Origin: Aliirhizobium wenxiniae
GTDB lineage: Bacteria; Pseudomonadota; Alphaproteobacteria; Rhizobiales; Rhizobiaceae
Assembly (NCBI RefSeq): GCF_014201355.1
Contig: NZ_JACHEG010000007.1
Span: 62,001-126,000, forward strand
Reading direction: 5' to 3'
Length of the DNA: 64,000 nt
This document shows positions 24,938 through 33,619 of the stretch, piece by piece. How positions within the stretch are numbered: the stretch's first letter is position 1; every line of letters begins with the position of its first letter. The notes under the pieces were generated by a model, which worked only from the letters and a program-made list of their open reading frames with translations, was not told where the DNA came from and did not search any database. The translations under genes were made by a program, and so were the position numbers.

Positions 24938-27517
24938 CTATTCCTCAGCGGGACGCGGCTGTACCTGCTGTGGGCCAAGGATTTCGCGCTTGCCGACATG
25001 GTTCGGCGCGCCGACGAGGCCTTCCTTCTCCATCCGCTCCACCAGCGAGGCGGCGCGGTTGTAGCCGATCGACAGGCGGCGCTGGATGTAGGAGGTCGAG
25101 CACTTCTTGTCGCGCTGGACGATCTTGACGGCACGCTCGTAAAGATCGTCGCCATTGTCTTCCGCACCCATTGACGTCTGGTCGAAGACAGCTGCATCTT
25201 CCTCCTCCTCGACGCCATCCTCTTCCTCGTCCTCGGTGACGCTGCCGAGATAGGAAGGCTGGCCTTGAGTCTTCAGATGCGCGACGACCTTCTCGACTTC
25301 GTAATCGGAGACGAACGGGCCGTGGACACGGGCAATCCGCCCGCCGCCCTTCATATGCAGCATGTCGCCCTGGCCGAGAAGATGTTCGGCACCCTGCTCA
25401 CCGAGGATCGTGCGGCTGTCGATCTTCGACGTGACCTGGAAGGAGATACGGGTCGGGAAGTTCGCCTTGATCGTGCCGGTGATGACGTCGACGGACGGAC
25501 GCTGGGTCGCCATGATGAGGTGGATACCGGCGGCACGCGCCATCTGCGCCAGACGCTGGATCGCGCCTTCGATTTCTTTGCCGGCAACCATCATCAGGTC
25601 GGCCATCTCGTCGACGATGACGACGATATAGGGCAATGCCGTCAGATCGAGAGCCTGTTCCTCGAACACCTGCTCGCCGGTCGAGCGGTCGAAACCGACC
25701 GGCACGCTGATCATGATCGTCTCGCCCTTGTTGCGCGCTTCGGCAACGCGGGCGTTGAAGCCGTCAATGTTGCGAACGTTGAGGCGCGACATCTTGCGAT
25801 AACGCTCTTCCATCTCGCGCACGGCCCATTTCAGCGCCAGAACGGCTTTCTTCGGATCTGTCACGACCGGCGTCAGCAGATGCGGGATGCCGTCATAAAC
25901 GGAGAGTTCCAGCATCTTCGGGTCGACCATGATCAACCGGCATTCTTCCGGGCGAAGATGGTAAAGCAGCGACAGGATCATCGTGTTGATGGCGACCGAC
26001 TTGCCGGAGCCGGTCGTGCCGGCGACGAGAAGATGCGGCATCTTTGCGAGTTCGGCGATGACCGGTTCGCCGCCGATCGTCTTGCCGAGGCAAAGCGGCA
26101 GACGGTAATCGGTGCCGATATAGGAATTGCTTTCGACCAGTTCGCGCAGATAGACGGTCTCGCGCTCTACATTCGGCAATTCGATGCCGATGACGTTGCG
26201 GCCCGGGATCACGGCGACACGGGCGGACAGAGCCGACATCGAACGGGCGATATCGTCCGACAGGTTCATCACGCGGGAAGATTTCACGCCCGGAGCCGGT
26301 GCGAATTCATAGAGCGTCACGACCGGACCGGGACGAACGTCGATGATCTCGCCCTTTACGCCGAAATCTTCGAGAATGCTTTCCAGGAGCCCGGCGCTCT
26401 GTTCCAGCGCCTCCTGGCTCATCGTCTGCTCTTCGCGCGGCTCGGCAACCTGCAGCAGATCGATATCCGGGAATGTGTAGTCCTCGGCAAAGGTCAGCAT
26501 CCGCGGCTTGCGTACGGCAACCGGCGCGGGGGGCTGGATCTCGACCGGCTCCGCCACCAATACAGGCTGTTCAACCACTGCTTCGACCGGCGTTGCAAGA
26601 GCGACGGTATCGATGAATGGGACGGCCTGAGGCTCGATAGCGATCCGAGCGGGTGCCGCCTGCCTGATCGCAATCTGGCGATAAAGATCGATCGCGGACG
26701 GCGCTTCGTGAACGACAGGAGCAATGACCGGTGCGGCCACGACGACAGGCGCAGCAGGAGCATGCACGGGGGTCGGCGGCACGAAACGGGTGACGGTCGG
26801 CTTCAGCGCCGCGGGAACTGGCTTCGGCGCGACCTGAGGTGCGGCAGTCAATGCGCGCGGCGAGGCTTTCTGCTCGATGTTTTCAGAAGCGCCAAGGCTC
26901 ATCATCTCCCAGATCAGGTGATCCGGGATCGACGTCACGCGGCGGACGGGTGCGTTTTGCGCCGGCATGCTTTCCGGCTGCACAGGGGCAGGCGTCGGAT
27001 CAGCGGCAACCGGCTGGCGATAGATCGGCTGTTCAACGACCCGCTGCATGGCTGCCTCGATCGGCTGCGAAACGGGAGCGGCAGGCGCGGAAGATGCGAA
27101 TGCCTGGCCGATGCGGCGCTGGAGATTAGTCACTTGGGAACCTGTATTTGCATGATGTGGAGCCGGCTGGCCCGCGGGCATGGAGATGGCGATCGGCTGC
27201 GGCGCCTGCGCTGGAGAGATGTTCTCAGCATGGCCGGCCTCCTCGACGATAACGACGTCCTGCTTGGCAGGGCCGCGGCCGGGCGTGCGGGTAAAGCGCA
27301 CATTGGGCGCCAGAATGAAAGCGCGCTGCCATGTCGGCAGCTTTTCCGGATCAAGCTCGACCGCCGGTATCGGCTCCGGCAACGGCAGAGGCTGCTCCGC
27401 ATCATTGGCGGCCACGAACTCCTGTTCGTCACTCCAATTTGCGTCTTCGACTGGGGAAATGTCTTTGCGGGAAGGCGGAAAATGCATGTACGCGAAACCA
27501 TCAAACAACGTGATCAC
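24938..27517 (-). CDS. ftsK: DNA translocase FtsK, form lacking visible membrane segments
   Basis: An 859-residue hexameric DNA pump. Residues ~1-360 are a Pro/Ala/Val-rich linker with no hydrophobic span long enough for a membrane helix. The motor follows: alpha domain near FGVKGEIIDVRPGPVVTLYE, Walker A AGTTGSGKSVAIN (~497-509) and Walker B YIVVIVDEMADLMMV (~630). The C-terminal gamma winged helix (YERAVKIVQRDKKCSTSYIQ, ~795-855) reads KOPS sites and contacts XerD. The GTG start at 27517 has CAGGGA upstream; ATG 27487 is an alternative without a ribosome-binding site. Standard FtsK has four N-terminal membrane helices, so this may be a second, soluble or differently anchored paralogue. It is convergent with the importer operon. 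Confidence 0.9.
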   Translation of the reverse strand: MITLFDGFAYMHFPPSRKDISPVEDANWSDEQEFVAANDAEQPLPLPEPIPAVELDPEKLPTWQRAFILAPNVRFTRTPGRGPAKQDVVIVEEAGHAENISPAQAPQPIAISMPAGQPAPHHANTGSQVTNLQRRIGQAFASSAPAAPVSQPIEAAMQRVVEQPIYRQPVAADPTPAPVQPESMPAQNAPVRRVTSIPDHLIWEMMSLGASENIEQKASPRALTAAPQVAPKPVPAALKPTVTRFVPPTPVHAPAAPVVVAAPVIAPVVHEAPSAIDLYRQIAIRQAAPARIAIEPQAVPFIDTVALATPVEAVVEQPVLVAEPVEIQPPAPVAVRKPRMLTFAEDYTFPDIDLLQVAEPREEQTMSQEALEQSAGLLESILEDFGVKGEIIDVRPGPVVTLYEFAPAPGVKSSRVMNLSDDIARSMSALSARVAVIPGRNVIGIELPNVERETVYLRELVESNSYIGTDYRLPLCLGKTIGGEPVIAELAKMPHLLVAGTTGSGKSVAINTMILSLLYHLRPEECRLIMVDPKMLELSVYDGIPHLLTPVVTDPKKAVLALKWAVREMEERYRKMSRLNVRNIDGFNARVAEARNKGETIMISVPVGFDRSTGEQVFEEQALDLTALPYIVVIVDEMADLMMVAGKEIEGAIQRLAQMARAAGIHLIMATQRPSVDVITGTIKANFPTRISFQVTSKIDSRTILGEQGAEHLLGQGDMLHMKGGGRIARVHGPFVSDYEVEKVVAHLKTQGQPSYLGSVTEDEEEDGVEEEEDAAVFDQTSMGAEDNGDDLYERAVKIVQRDKKCSTSYIQRRLSIGYNRAASLVERMEKEGLVGAPNHVGKREILGPQQVQPRPAEE

Positions 27518-27660
27518 ACCGGTCCCTGTTAATAAAAAGAAAACCTTAACCAGGTGTTTCCGAGACCAGTCTTTTCCGCATCATTTTAGGCCGAGCGAAG
27601 ATTAGGCCATCCCGTCACCCCACGCGACAGCGCGGTAAAAACCTCGCAAATCCAGGGCTT

Positions 27661-29013
27661 TCAGCGGCGTTCCGCGTAGTCACTTCGAACGATTCCATGA
27701 CGTTGAAGCTTGTCATAAAATGTCTTGCGGGGGATGCCGAGCGCCATGATCGTCTGCTGAACGTCCCCGCCGAACTCGGTCAGCGTCTCGCGAATGATAT
27801 CGGCCTCGAAACGCTCCAACCGCTCCGGCAGACCCACACCATCTTCGGCCTTGGCCATCGGTGCCGACAGCGGTGCAGACGGTTCGAGACCGAGCACGAA
27901 TCGCTCTGCATAATGGGAAAGCTCGCGGACATTGCCCGGCCACGCATGATCGCGCAGGTGATCGACCACCTGGCGTGGCAGGTCCGAAACCTCGCGACCA
28001 AAACGCTGTCCTGCCTTTCTGGTGAAATAGTTGAACAGGAGCGGAATGTCTTCGCGCCGTTCCCTCAGCGGCGGGATCGTCAGCGTGACGACGTTCAGCC
28101 GGTAATAGAGATCTTCGCGAAAGACCGCCCTTTGGTCAGGGTGACCAAGATCGACCTTGGAGGCTGCCACGACGCGCAAATCTACCGGGCGCACCTCGTT
28201 TGTGCCGAGCGGCGTGACCTCGCGCATTTCCAGAACCCGCAGCATCTGCACCTGGGTGGAAAGCGGCATGCTCTCGATCTCGTCGAGAAACAGCGTACCG
28301 CCGCTCGAATGCTCGATACGGCCGACCCGCTTCTTCTGCGCCCCGGTAAAGGCCCCCGCCTCATGGCCGAAAAGCTCGCTCTCGATCACCTGTTCCGGAA
28401 GAGCGCCGCAGTTCAGCGCAACGAAATTGCCGGCCGATCGCCGGCTCCATGAATGGAGAATGCTTGCAACCACTTCCTTGCCGCTGCCCGTTTCTCCGGT
28501 CACCAGCACATCGACGTCCGTATCGGCGATCTGGCGAAGCATATGGCGCAACCGCTCCATGACCGGTGTCTGGCCGATCAACGGCAGGCCTTCGTCAGCT
28601 TCGGCACCGGCAGTCCGCAACCGCCGGTTTTCCATCACAAGGCTCCGCTTTTCCGCGGCATGCCGGACACACTGGATCAACCGTTCGGTTGCAAACGGTT
28701 TGGCGATGAAGTCGTAAACGCCATTCTGGATGGCCTTCACCGCCATCGGTATATCGCCGTGACCGGTCATCAAAATAACCGGCAATTCACGATCGAGGCC
28801 CGAGATCCTGTCGAAAATCTGCAATCCGTCCAGCCCCGGCATGCGGATATCCGAGACGACCACGCCTGGAAAACCGTCGCCGAGTTGCGACAGGGCCTCG
28901 CTGCCGGCAGAAAACGAGTGGACATCGAAACCGGCCAGGCTCAGCGTCTGGGCGGTTGCCTTCAACAGGTCCTTGTCGTCATCGATGAGAAAAACGGGAA
29001 CGGCTGCGGTCAT
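27661..29013 (-). CDS. dctD: C4-dicarboxylate response regulator DctD (sigma-54 activator)
   Basis: A 450-residue NtrC-family activator. Receiver domain residues ~5-120 with phospho-acceptor Asp55 in VVVSDIRMPG; AAA+ domain ~145-385 with Walker A GETGSGKE, the sigma-54 contact loop GAFTGA and Walker B TLFLDEIE; C-terminal Fis-type helix-turn-helix (IIRETLTEFGGDVQQTIMAL, then GIPRKTFYDKLQRHG). Its start lies two bases after the dctB stop. It would activate dctA from the upstream sites at 30861-30912 when DctB senses succinate, fumarate or malate. Confidence 0.96.
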   Translation of the reverse strand: MTAAVPVFLIDDDKDLLKATAQTLSLAGFDVHSFSAGSEALSQLGDGFPGVVVSDIRMPGLDGLQIFDRISGLDRELPVILMTGHGDIPMAVKAIQNGVYDFIAKPFATERLIQCVRHAAEKRSLVMENRRLRTAGAEADEGLPLIGQTPVMERLRHMLRQIADTDVDVLVTGETGSGKEVVASILHSWSRRSAGNFVALNCGALPEQVIESELFGHEAGAFTGAQKKRVGRIEHSSGGTLFLDEIESMPLSTQVQMLRVLEMREVTPLGTNEVRPVDLRVVAASKVDLGHPDQRAVFREDLYYRLNVVTLTIPPLRERREDIPLLFNYFTRKAGQRFGREVSDLPRQVVDHLRDHAWPGNVRELSHYAERFVLGLEPSAPLSAPMAKAEDGVGLPERLERFEADIIRETLTEFGGDVQQTIMALGIPRKTFYDKLQRHGIVRSDYAERR

Positions 29014-29015
29014 GT

Positions 29016-30851
29016 TCAGGCTCTTTTCAGATGAACGGTAAATCGGGTCCCGGCGTCGCCGGTCTCGACATCCAGCTGACCGCCATAGTCCGCCACGATG
29101 TCCTTGCAGATGACCAGCCCGAGCCCCAGACCTTTTTCCTTGGATGAATTGAACGGCTGGAACAGTTCGGCGAGAATGTCGGACGCGATGCCCGGACCAT
29201 TATCCGCCACGCCGATCGAAACCTTGTCATCGGTCGCCATTGCCGAAACGGTGACCTGTCCCGTCTCACGTCCCTCGACCGCTTCAAGCGCGTTCTGCAG
29301 AAGGTTGATGAAGATCTGCTCCAGCCTCAGCCGGCTTCCCATCACCTCCAGATTTTCCGCAATCGGCTCGATGACCAGCATGTCCAGCGACCCGGTGAAC
29401 CGGCTCTGCAGCAAAAGGACCGCACCTTCGAGCACTTCCGAAAGCGATACCGGTTCGGCCGCCGTGCGGCCGCGCCGCGAAAGCGCCTTCAGATCGTCGG
29501 TAATCGCGCCGATGCGTTCGGTGAGTGAGGCGATCAGATCGAGATTTTCCTGCACCGGCTGTATCTGCTGCCGTTCGAGAAAGATCTTTGAATTGTCGGC
29601 ATAGGCGCGGATCGTCGCCACCGGCTGGTTGATTTCGTGCGCTACGCCGGCGGCAACCTGCCCGAGGATGGCGAGACGGTTGGCCTGTACCAGATCCTGC
29701 TGCACCGCCTGCAGCTTCACTTCGGTGGATTTGCGATTGGAGATTTCCGCCTGCAGGTTGTCACGCGTCAGGCTGAGATCGCGCGTTCGTTCATCGACAC
29801 GCCGTTCGAGCTCCTCACGCGCCGCCAATGCGCCGATGATCTGCGCCTGCGCCATCTGCCGGCGGCGGATCCAGACCGCCGTCAGGGCCAGCACGGCGAG
29901 AAGCACGAGGGCGGCAATCAGCCGGAACTCGCGCATATCCGCGGCAACCGCTCCGTCGATCGGCAGAAGATACTGGAAGTGCCAGCCGGTCGAGGCGACG
30001 GGTATGGAGATCTGCAGGTAGCGGATCTGCCCGCCGCCCGGCAGAAGAACCCGGATAATATCCGCATCCGGCGCCAGAATTTCCAGCCGCGTCACCGGCA
30101 AGGGGAGAAGCGGCGCATCACCGAATTGCAGGCTTTCACGAATGGACGAGAGGCTGGATTGCGGCAGTGGTTCCGTGGTCATGAAACGCCAGGATGGTAT
30201 GGTCGTGATCAACACGACATGATTGTTGTCGGTGACGAAAGACGGCCGCTGCGTATCGCCCCAGTCAGCCTCAAGCTGATCGAACTCCATCTTGGCGACG
30301 ACGACGCCGAGCGGCTTTTCCGGCGGACCGACCCGGTATGAAATGTAGAGACCCGGCCGGTTACTGACGGAACCGAGCGCAAAATGCTCAGCTCCGCCCT
30401 CCTTCATGCCGCGGGAAAAATAGCTCCGGAACGTGTAGTCATTGCCGACAAAGCTCTTTTCCTCGCGCCAGTTGCTGGCCGAAACCGCGATACCGTCGGC
30501 TGCAACGACATAGATCACCGCCGCCTTGGTCGGTGCGATCAGTTCCTCGAGCTTGCGGCTGAGGGCAATCCGTGCAGCAGGATCGTTGGAGGATAGCGTG
30601 TCGACCACATCGCGATCCTGCGCCAGGAGCAGAGGCAGCGCGCGCGGCCGTTCAAGCACTGCCTGCAGCAACGCCACTTTAAGGCTTGCTTCGGTCCTGC
30701 CCTGCAAAGACAGGCCGGCAAGTGCCGTCGCGCGTCCATAAACACCCGCGACGTAAAAAGCCGCGCCAAAGGCCGCAAGAGCGACAAGGCAGAAAACGAT
30801 CCAGGTGCGGCGCATTGCCGGCAGGCGCTCGGCTATCTGAGGAGTCGACAT
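29016..30851 (-). CDS. dctB: C4-dicarboxylate sensor histidine kinase DctB
   Basis: A 611-residue membrane kinase. Two membrane spans (TWIVFCLVALAAFGAAFYVA and LIAALVLLAVLALTAVWI) bracket a ~270-residue periplasmic double-PAS sensor. A coiled coil (AREELERRVDERTRDLSLTR) leads to the DHp helix with His in GVAHEINQPVATIRAYADNS, then the ATPase with NLLQNALEA, GVADNGPGIA and GLGLGLVICKDI. ATG 30851 (MSTPQIAERL) was preferred, because the alternative start at 30881 would put coding sequence over the upstream DctD site. Divergent from dctA. Confidence 0.95.
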   Translation of the reverse strand: MSTPQIAERLPAMRRTWIVFCLVALAAFGAAFYVAGVYGRATALAGLSLQGRTEASLKVALLQAVLERPRALPLLLAQDRDVVDTLSSNDPAARIALSRKLEELIAPTKAAVIYVVAADGIAVSASNWREEKSFVGNDYTFRSYFSRGMKEGGAEHFALGSVSNRPGLYISYRVGPPEKPLGVVVAKMEFDQLEADWGDTQRPSFVTDNNHVVLITTIPSWRFMTTEPLPQSSLSSIRESLQFGDAPLLPLPVTRLEILAPDADIIRVLLPGGGQIRYLQISIPVASTGWHFQYLLPIDGAVAADMREFRLIAALVLLAVLALTAVWIRRRQMAQAQIIGALAAREELERRVDERTRDLSLTRDNLQAEISNRKSTEVKLQAVQQDLVQANRLAILGQVAAGVAHEINQPVATIRAYADNSKIFLERQQIQPVQENLDLIASLTERIGAITDDLKALSRRGRTAAEPVSLSEVLEGAVLLLQSRFTGSLDMLVIEPIAENLEVMGSRLRLEQIFINLLQNALEAVEGRETGQVTVSAMATDDKVSIGVADNGPGIASDILAELFQPFNSSKEKGLGLGLVICKDIVADYGGQLDVETGDAGTRFTVHLKRA

Positions 30852-30860
30852 AAATGAACT

Positions 30861-30912
30861 TGAGCATAAATCCGCACGCAATACAAATATGCCCGTGCGG
30901 AAATCCGCTCAA
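30861..30912. promoter_or_regulatory. Two candidate DctD upstream activator sites
   Basis: TGAGCATAAATCCGCACGCA (30861-30880) and GTGCGGAAATCCGCTCA (30895-30911) share the AAATCCGC core and dyad character reported for rhizobial DctD sites. They are about 34 bases apart, roughly 75-125 bases upstream of the -24/-12 promoter of dctA and next to the dctB start. Confidence 0.7.
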
Positions 30913-30983
30913 ATTCAAGCGAGCAAATGACGAAATGCAATTTAATCGATTGTAATCAAGACTTTATGCCGCAGGCGGCAAAC

Positions 30984-30999
30984 TGGCACACCTCTTGCT
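30984..30999 (+). promoter_or_regulatory. Sigma-54 (-24/-12) promoter of dctA
   Basis: TGGCACACCTCTTGCT has the invariant GG (30985-30986) and GC (30997-30998) separated by exactly ten bases and matches the TGGCAC-N5-TTGC consensus. It lies about 70 bases before the dctA start and downstream of the DctD-like sites. Confidence 0.92.
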
Positions 31000-31067
31000 G
31001 CCTTCATTCCGACATCAATGCGCCCGGGAAGAGCCAGCTGGTTGGTTGTGGCGCGATGGAGGACAAA

Positions 31068-32393
31068 ATGATTGCAATACCCGAATCCACGCAGCCGCGT
31101 GCCCCCGTGCCGCTGTACCGCCAGCTTTATGTTCAGGTTCTGACCGCCATCGTCATTGGCATGCTGATCGGCCATTTCTGGCCTGATTTCGGCGCCAGCC
31201 TGAAGCCGCTCGGCGACGCGTTCATCAAGCTCGTCAAGATGATCATCGCACCGGTGATCTTCCTGACCGTCGCCACCGGCATTGCCGGCATGTCGGACCT
31301 CAAGAAGGTCGGGCGCGTCGCCGGCAAGGCGATGCTCTACTTCCTGACCTTCTCGACGCTGGCCCTGATCGTCGGCCTCATCGTGGGCAACGTACTGCAG
31401 CCCGGCGCCGGGATGAACATCGATCCGGCCACGCTCGACGGCAAGGCTGTTGCGGCTTACGCCACCAAGGCGCACGAAACCACGATCACCGGCTTCCTGA
31501 TGAACATCATCCCGGACACGATCGTCGGCGCTTTCTCGCAGGGCGATATCCTGCAGGTGCTGTTCTTCTCCGTCTTGTTCGGCATCGCGCTCGGCATGGT
31601 CGGCGAAAAGGGCAAGCCAGTCCATGACTTCCTGACTGCGCTTACCGCTCCGATGTTCCGCCTCGTCGCCATCCTGATGAAGGCAGCTCCGATCGGCGCT
31701 TTCGGCGCCATGGCCTTCACCATCGGCAAATACGGCATCGGTTCGGTTGCCAACCTCGCCTTCCTCATCCTGTCGTTCTACATCACCGCGATCCTGTTCG
31801 TTGTCGTGATCCTCGGCGCGGTTGCGAAATATAACGGCTTCTCGATCTTCGCCCTGCTGCGTTACATCAAGGAAGAACTGCTTCTCGTACTCGGCACCTC
31901 CTCCTCGGAAGCTGCCCTGCCGAACCTGATGCAGAAGATGGAACGTGCCGGCTGCAAGCGCTCGGTTGTCGGCCTGGTCATCCCGACCGGTTATTCCTTC
32001 AACCTCGACGGCACCAACATCTACATGACGATGGCGGCTCTGTTCATCGCCCAGGCAACTGGCATCGACCTGTCGCTCGGCGACCAGATCCTGCTTCTGC
32101 TCGTGGCAATGCTCTCCTCCAAGGGTGCGGCAGGCATTACCGGCGCAGGCTTCATTACGCTCGCTGCAACGCTTTCGGTCGTTCCGTCCGTTCCGGTCGC
32201 CGGCATGGCGCTTATCCTCGGCATCGACCGTTTCATGTCGGAATGCCGCGCGCTGACCAACCTCGTCGGCAATGCGGTCGCCACCATCGTCGTTGCACGC
32301 TGGGAAGGCGAACTCGACAAGGACATGCTGGACGCGGCGCTTGCCAAGGGTTCCAACGTCAACGTGCCGGGCAACCTGCAGCCCGCCGAATAA
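31068..32393 (+). CDS. dctA: C4-dicarboxylate transport protein DctA
   Basis: A 441-residue proton/cation-dicarboxylate symporter (DAACS family) of the inner membrane, the same length as the S. meliloti protein. Conserved stretches are MIIAPVIFLTVATGIAGM, the Ser-rich hairpin LGTSSSEAALPNLMQKME, TGYSFNLDGTNIYMTMAALF and MLSSKGAAGITGAGFITLAA. ATG 31068 was chosen because GGAGG lies five bases upstream; in-frame starts further 5' would fall across the sigma-54 promoter. The DctB/DctD pair encoded divergently should induce it. Confidence 0.97.
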   Translation: MIAIPESTQPRAPVPLYRQLYVQVLTAIVIGMLIGHFWPDFGASLKPLGDAFIKLVKMIIAPVIFLTVATGIAGMSDLKKVGRVAGKAMLYFLTFSTLALIVGLIVGNVLQPGAGMNIDPATLDGKAVAAYATKAHETTITGFLMNIIPDTIVGAFSQGDILQVLFFSVLFGIALGMVGEKGKPVHDFLTALTAPMFRLVAILMKAAPIGAFGAMAFTIGKYGIGSVANLAFLILSFYITAILFVVVILGAVAKYNGFSIFALLRYIKEELLLVLGTSSSEAALPNLMQKMERAGCKRSVVGLVIPTGYSFNLDGTNIYMTMAALFIAQATGIDLSLGDQILLLLVAMLSSKGAAGITGAGFITLAATLSVVPSVPVAGMALILGIDRFMSECRALTNLVGNAVATIVVARWEGELDKDMLDAALAKGSNVNVPGNLQPAE

Positions 32394-32432
32394 GCCTCCC
32401 AAGGCTTGGATGGGGTGAGATCCCCCACCCCA

Positions 32433-32465
32433 ATCTGCCGCCTCCGGGCGGCAGATCTGTTTTTG
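32433..32465 (+). terminator. Rho-independent terminator of dctA
   Basis: ATCTGCCGCC - TCCG - GGCGGCAGAT followed by CTGTTTTTG, 40 bases after the dctA stop. Confidence 0.92.
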
Positions 32466-32475
32466 TCACCAGTGA

Positions 32476-33594
32476 TCAGCCAAGGCTCTTACCGAAGCGC
32501 GCAAAGCTGTCGGCCAGCACCGTCGTGCCGGCACCCGGCTTTTCGGGCCGCTTGTAGACCCCACCCACGACATCCGCCGGTTCTTCGAAGTGATCCTTGA
32601 TCCAGGGAATATATTCGAGAATGGTCGAGGCCGGATGCCAGTAGCTCAGGTGCACATGCACCTGGCTCATCTCGCCCGCATGCGGCACGACCGGCAGCCG
32701 GTTCGCCAGCGCCAGATCGGCGACCTGGATATATTCGGTAATCCCGCCAAGCCGCGTCACATCGGGCTGCACATAGGCAACCGCCCCGGCATTGATGAAG
32801 CTGCGGAACGCATCGACCGTATAAAGCTGCTCGCCGAGCGCCACCGGAATGGTCGAGGATCTCGCCAGCAATCTATGGCTCTCGACGTCGTCATACCACA
32901 TCGGCTCTTCGAACCAGTAGATATCGAGATCGCGCGCCCGTTCGCAGAAGCGCAGGCAGGTCGGCAGGTCCCATTTGCCGTTGCCGTCGATGGCGATGCG
33001 GACATCCGGCCCCAGGCGCTTGCGCACGGCCGCAAGCCTGCGAACATCGACATTCGGATCGTCGTGACCGACCTTCAGCTTGATCCGGGTGAAGCCGTCC
33101 TCTTCGACGGCGCGCGCCGAGCCGGACAAAAGGTCGTCCAGCGAAAAGGACAGCCAGCCGATATCGGTGTTATAGGCTTCGAGCCTATCGGTTCTGGCGC
33201 CACCGAGATAAGCCCAGAGCGGCAGGCCCGCCTTCTTCGACTTCAGATCCCAGATCGCCACATCGACCGCGGCAAGCGCCAGATGCGTGATGCCTGCCCG
33301 GCCAACCCATTGCAGCGAAGGATAACGTGCAAGCTTGGTCCACAGCCGCTGATGGTCATTGGCATCCTCGCCGATCAGAAGCGGCGCGTAGCAATCCCGA
33401 ATGCAGGCCGTGATCAGCCGGTCGGATGCCAGATGCGCATGCGTTCCGGTAAAACCGTAGCCGGTCAGCCCATCGGTCGTGGTGATCGCCACCCCGACCA
33501 CGCCCCAATGGGTGATGCTATGGGTCGAATCCGAAATCGAAGCCGATGTTAGCGGCAAGTGAAGGATGAATGGTTCCAGGGACTTGATCTTCAA
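32476..33594 (-). CDS. Mandelate racemase/muconate lactonizing enzyme family sugar-acid dehydratase
   Basis: A 372-residue enolase-superfamily enzyme. The KxK motif sits in TRIKLKVGHDD (~residues 165-175). Metal-ligand candidates are Asp in IAIDGNGKWD, Glu in YWFEEPMWYDD and Glu in VALGEQLYT, and the catalytic His lies in VVPHAGEMSQVH. These place it in the mandelate racemase subgroup, usually acid-sugar dehydratases or racemases; the substrate is not fixed. The TTG start at 33594 has GGGAGGAG upstream, while a longer upstream reading of the frame (to 34080) runs through the GntR gene and is spurious. It is 25 bases after that GntR gene, so probably co-transcribed. Confidence 0.85.
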   Translation of the reverse strand: MKIKSLEPFILHLPLTSASISDSTHSITHWGVVGVAITTTDGLTGYGFTGTHAHLASDRLITACIRDCYAPLLIGEDANDHQRLWTKLARYPSLQWVGRAGITHLALAAVDVAIWDLKSKKAGLPLWAYLGGARTDRLEAYNTDIGWLSFSLDDLLSGSARAVEEDGFTRIKLKVGHDDPNVDVRRLAAVRKRLGPDVRIAIDGNGKWDLPTCLRFCERARDLDIYWFEEPMWYDDVESHRLLARSSTIPVALGEQLYTVDAFRSFINAGAVAYVQPDVTRLGGITEYIQVADLALANRLPVVPHAGEMSQVHVHLSYWHPASTILEYIPWIKDHFEEPADVVGGVYKRPEKPGAGTTVLADSFARFGKSLG

Positions 33595-33619
33595 TGTCGG
33601 CTCCTCCCGATGATCATGA

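Noticed and set aside
25265..27532. A 755-aa plus-strand open frame opposite ftsK
   Set aside because: Arg/Asp/His-rich antisense shadow with no domain; the minus strand encodes a textbook FtsK motor.
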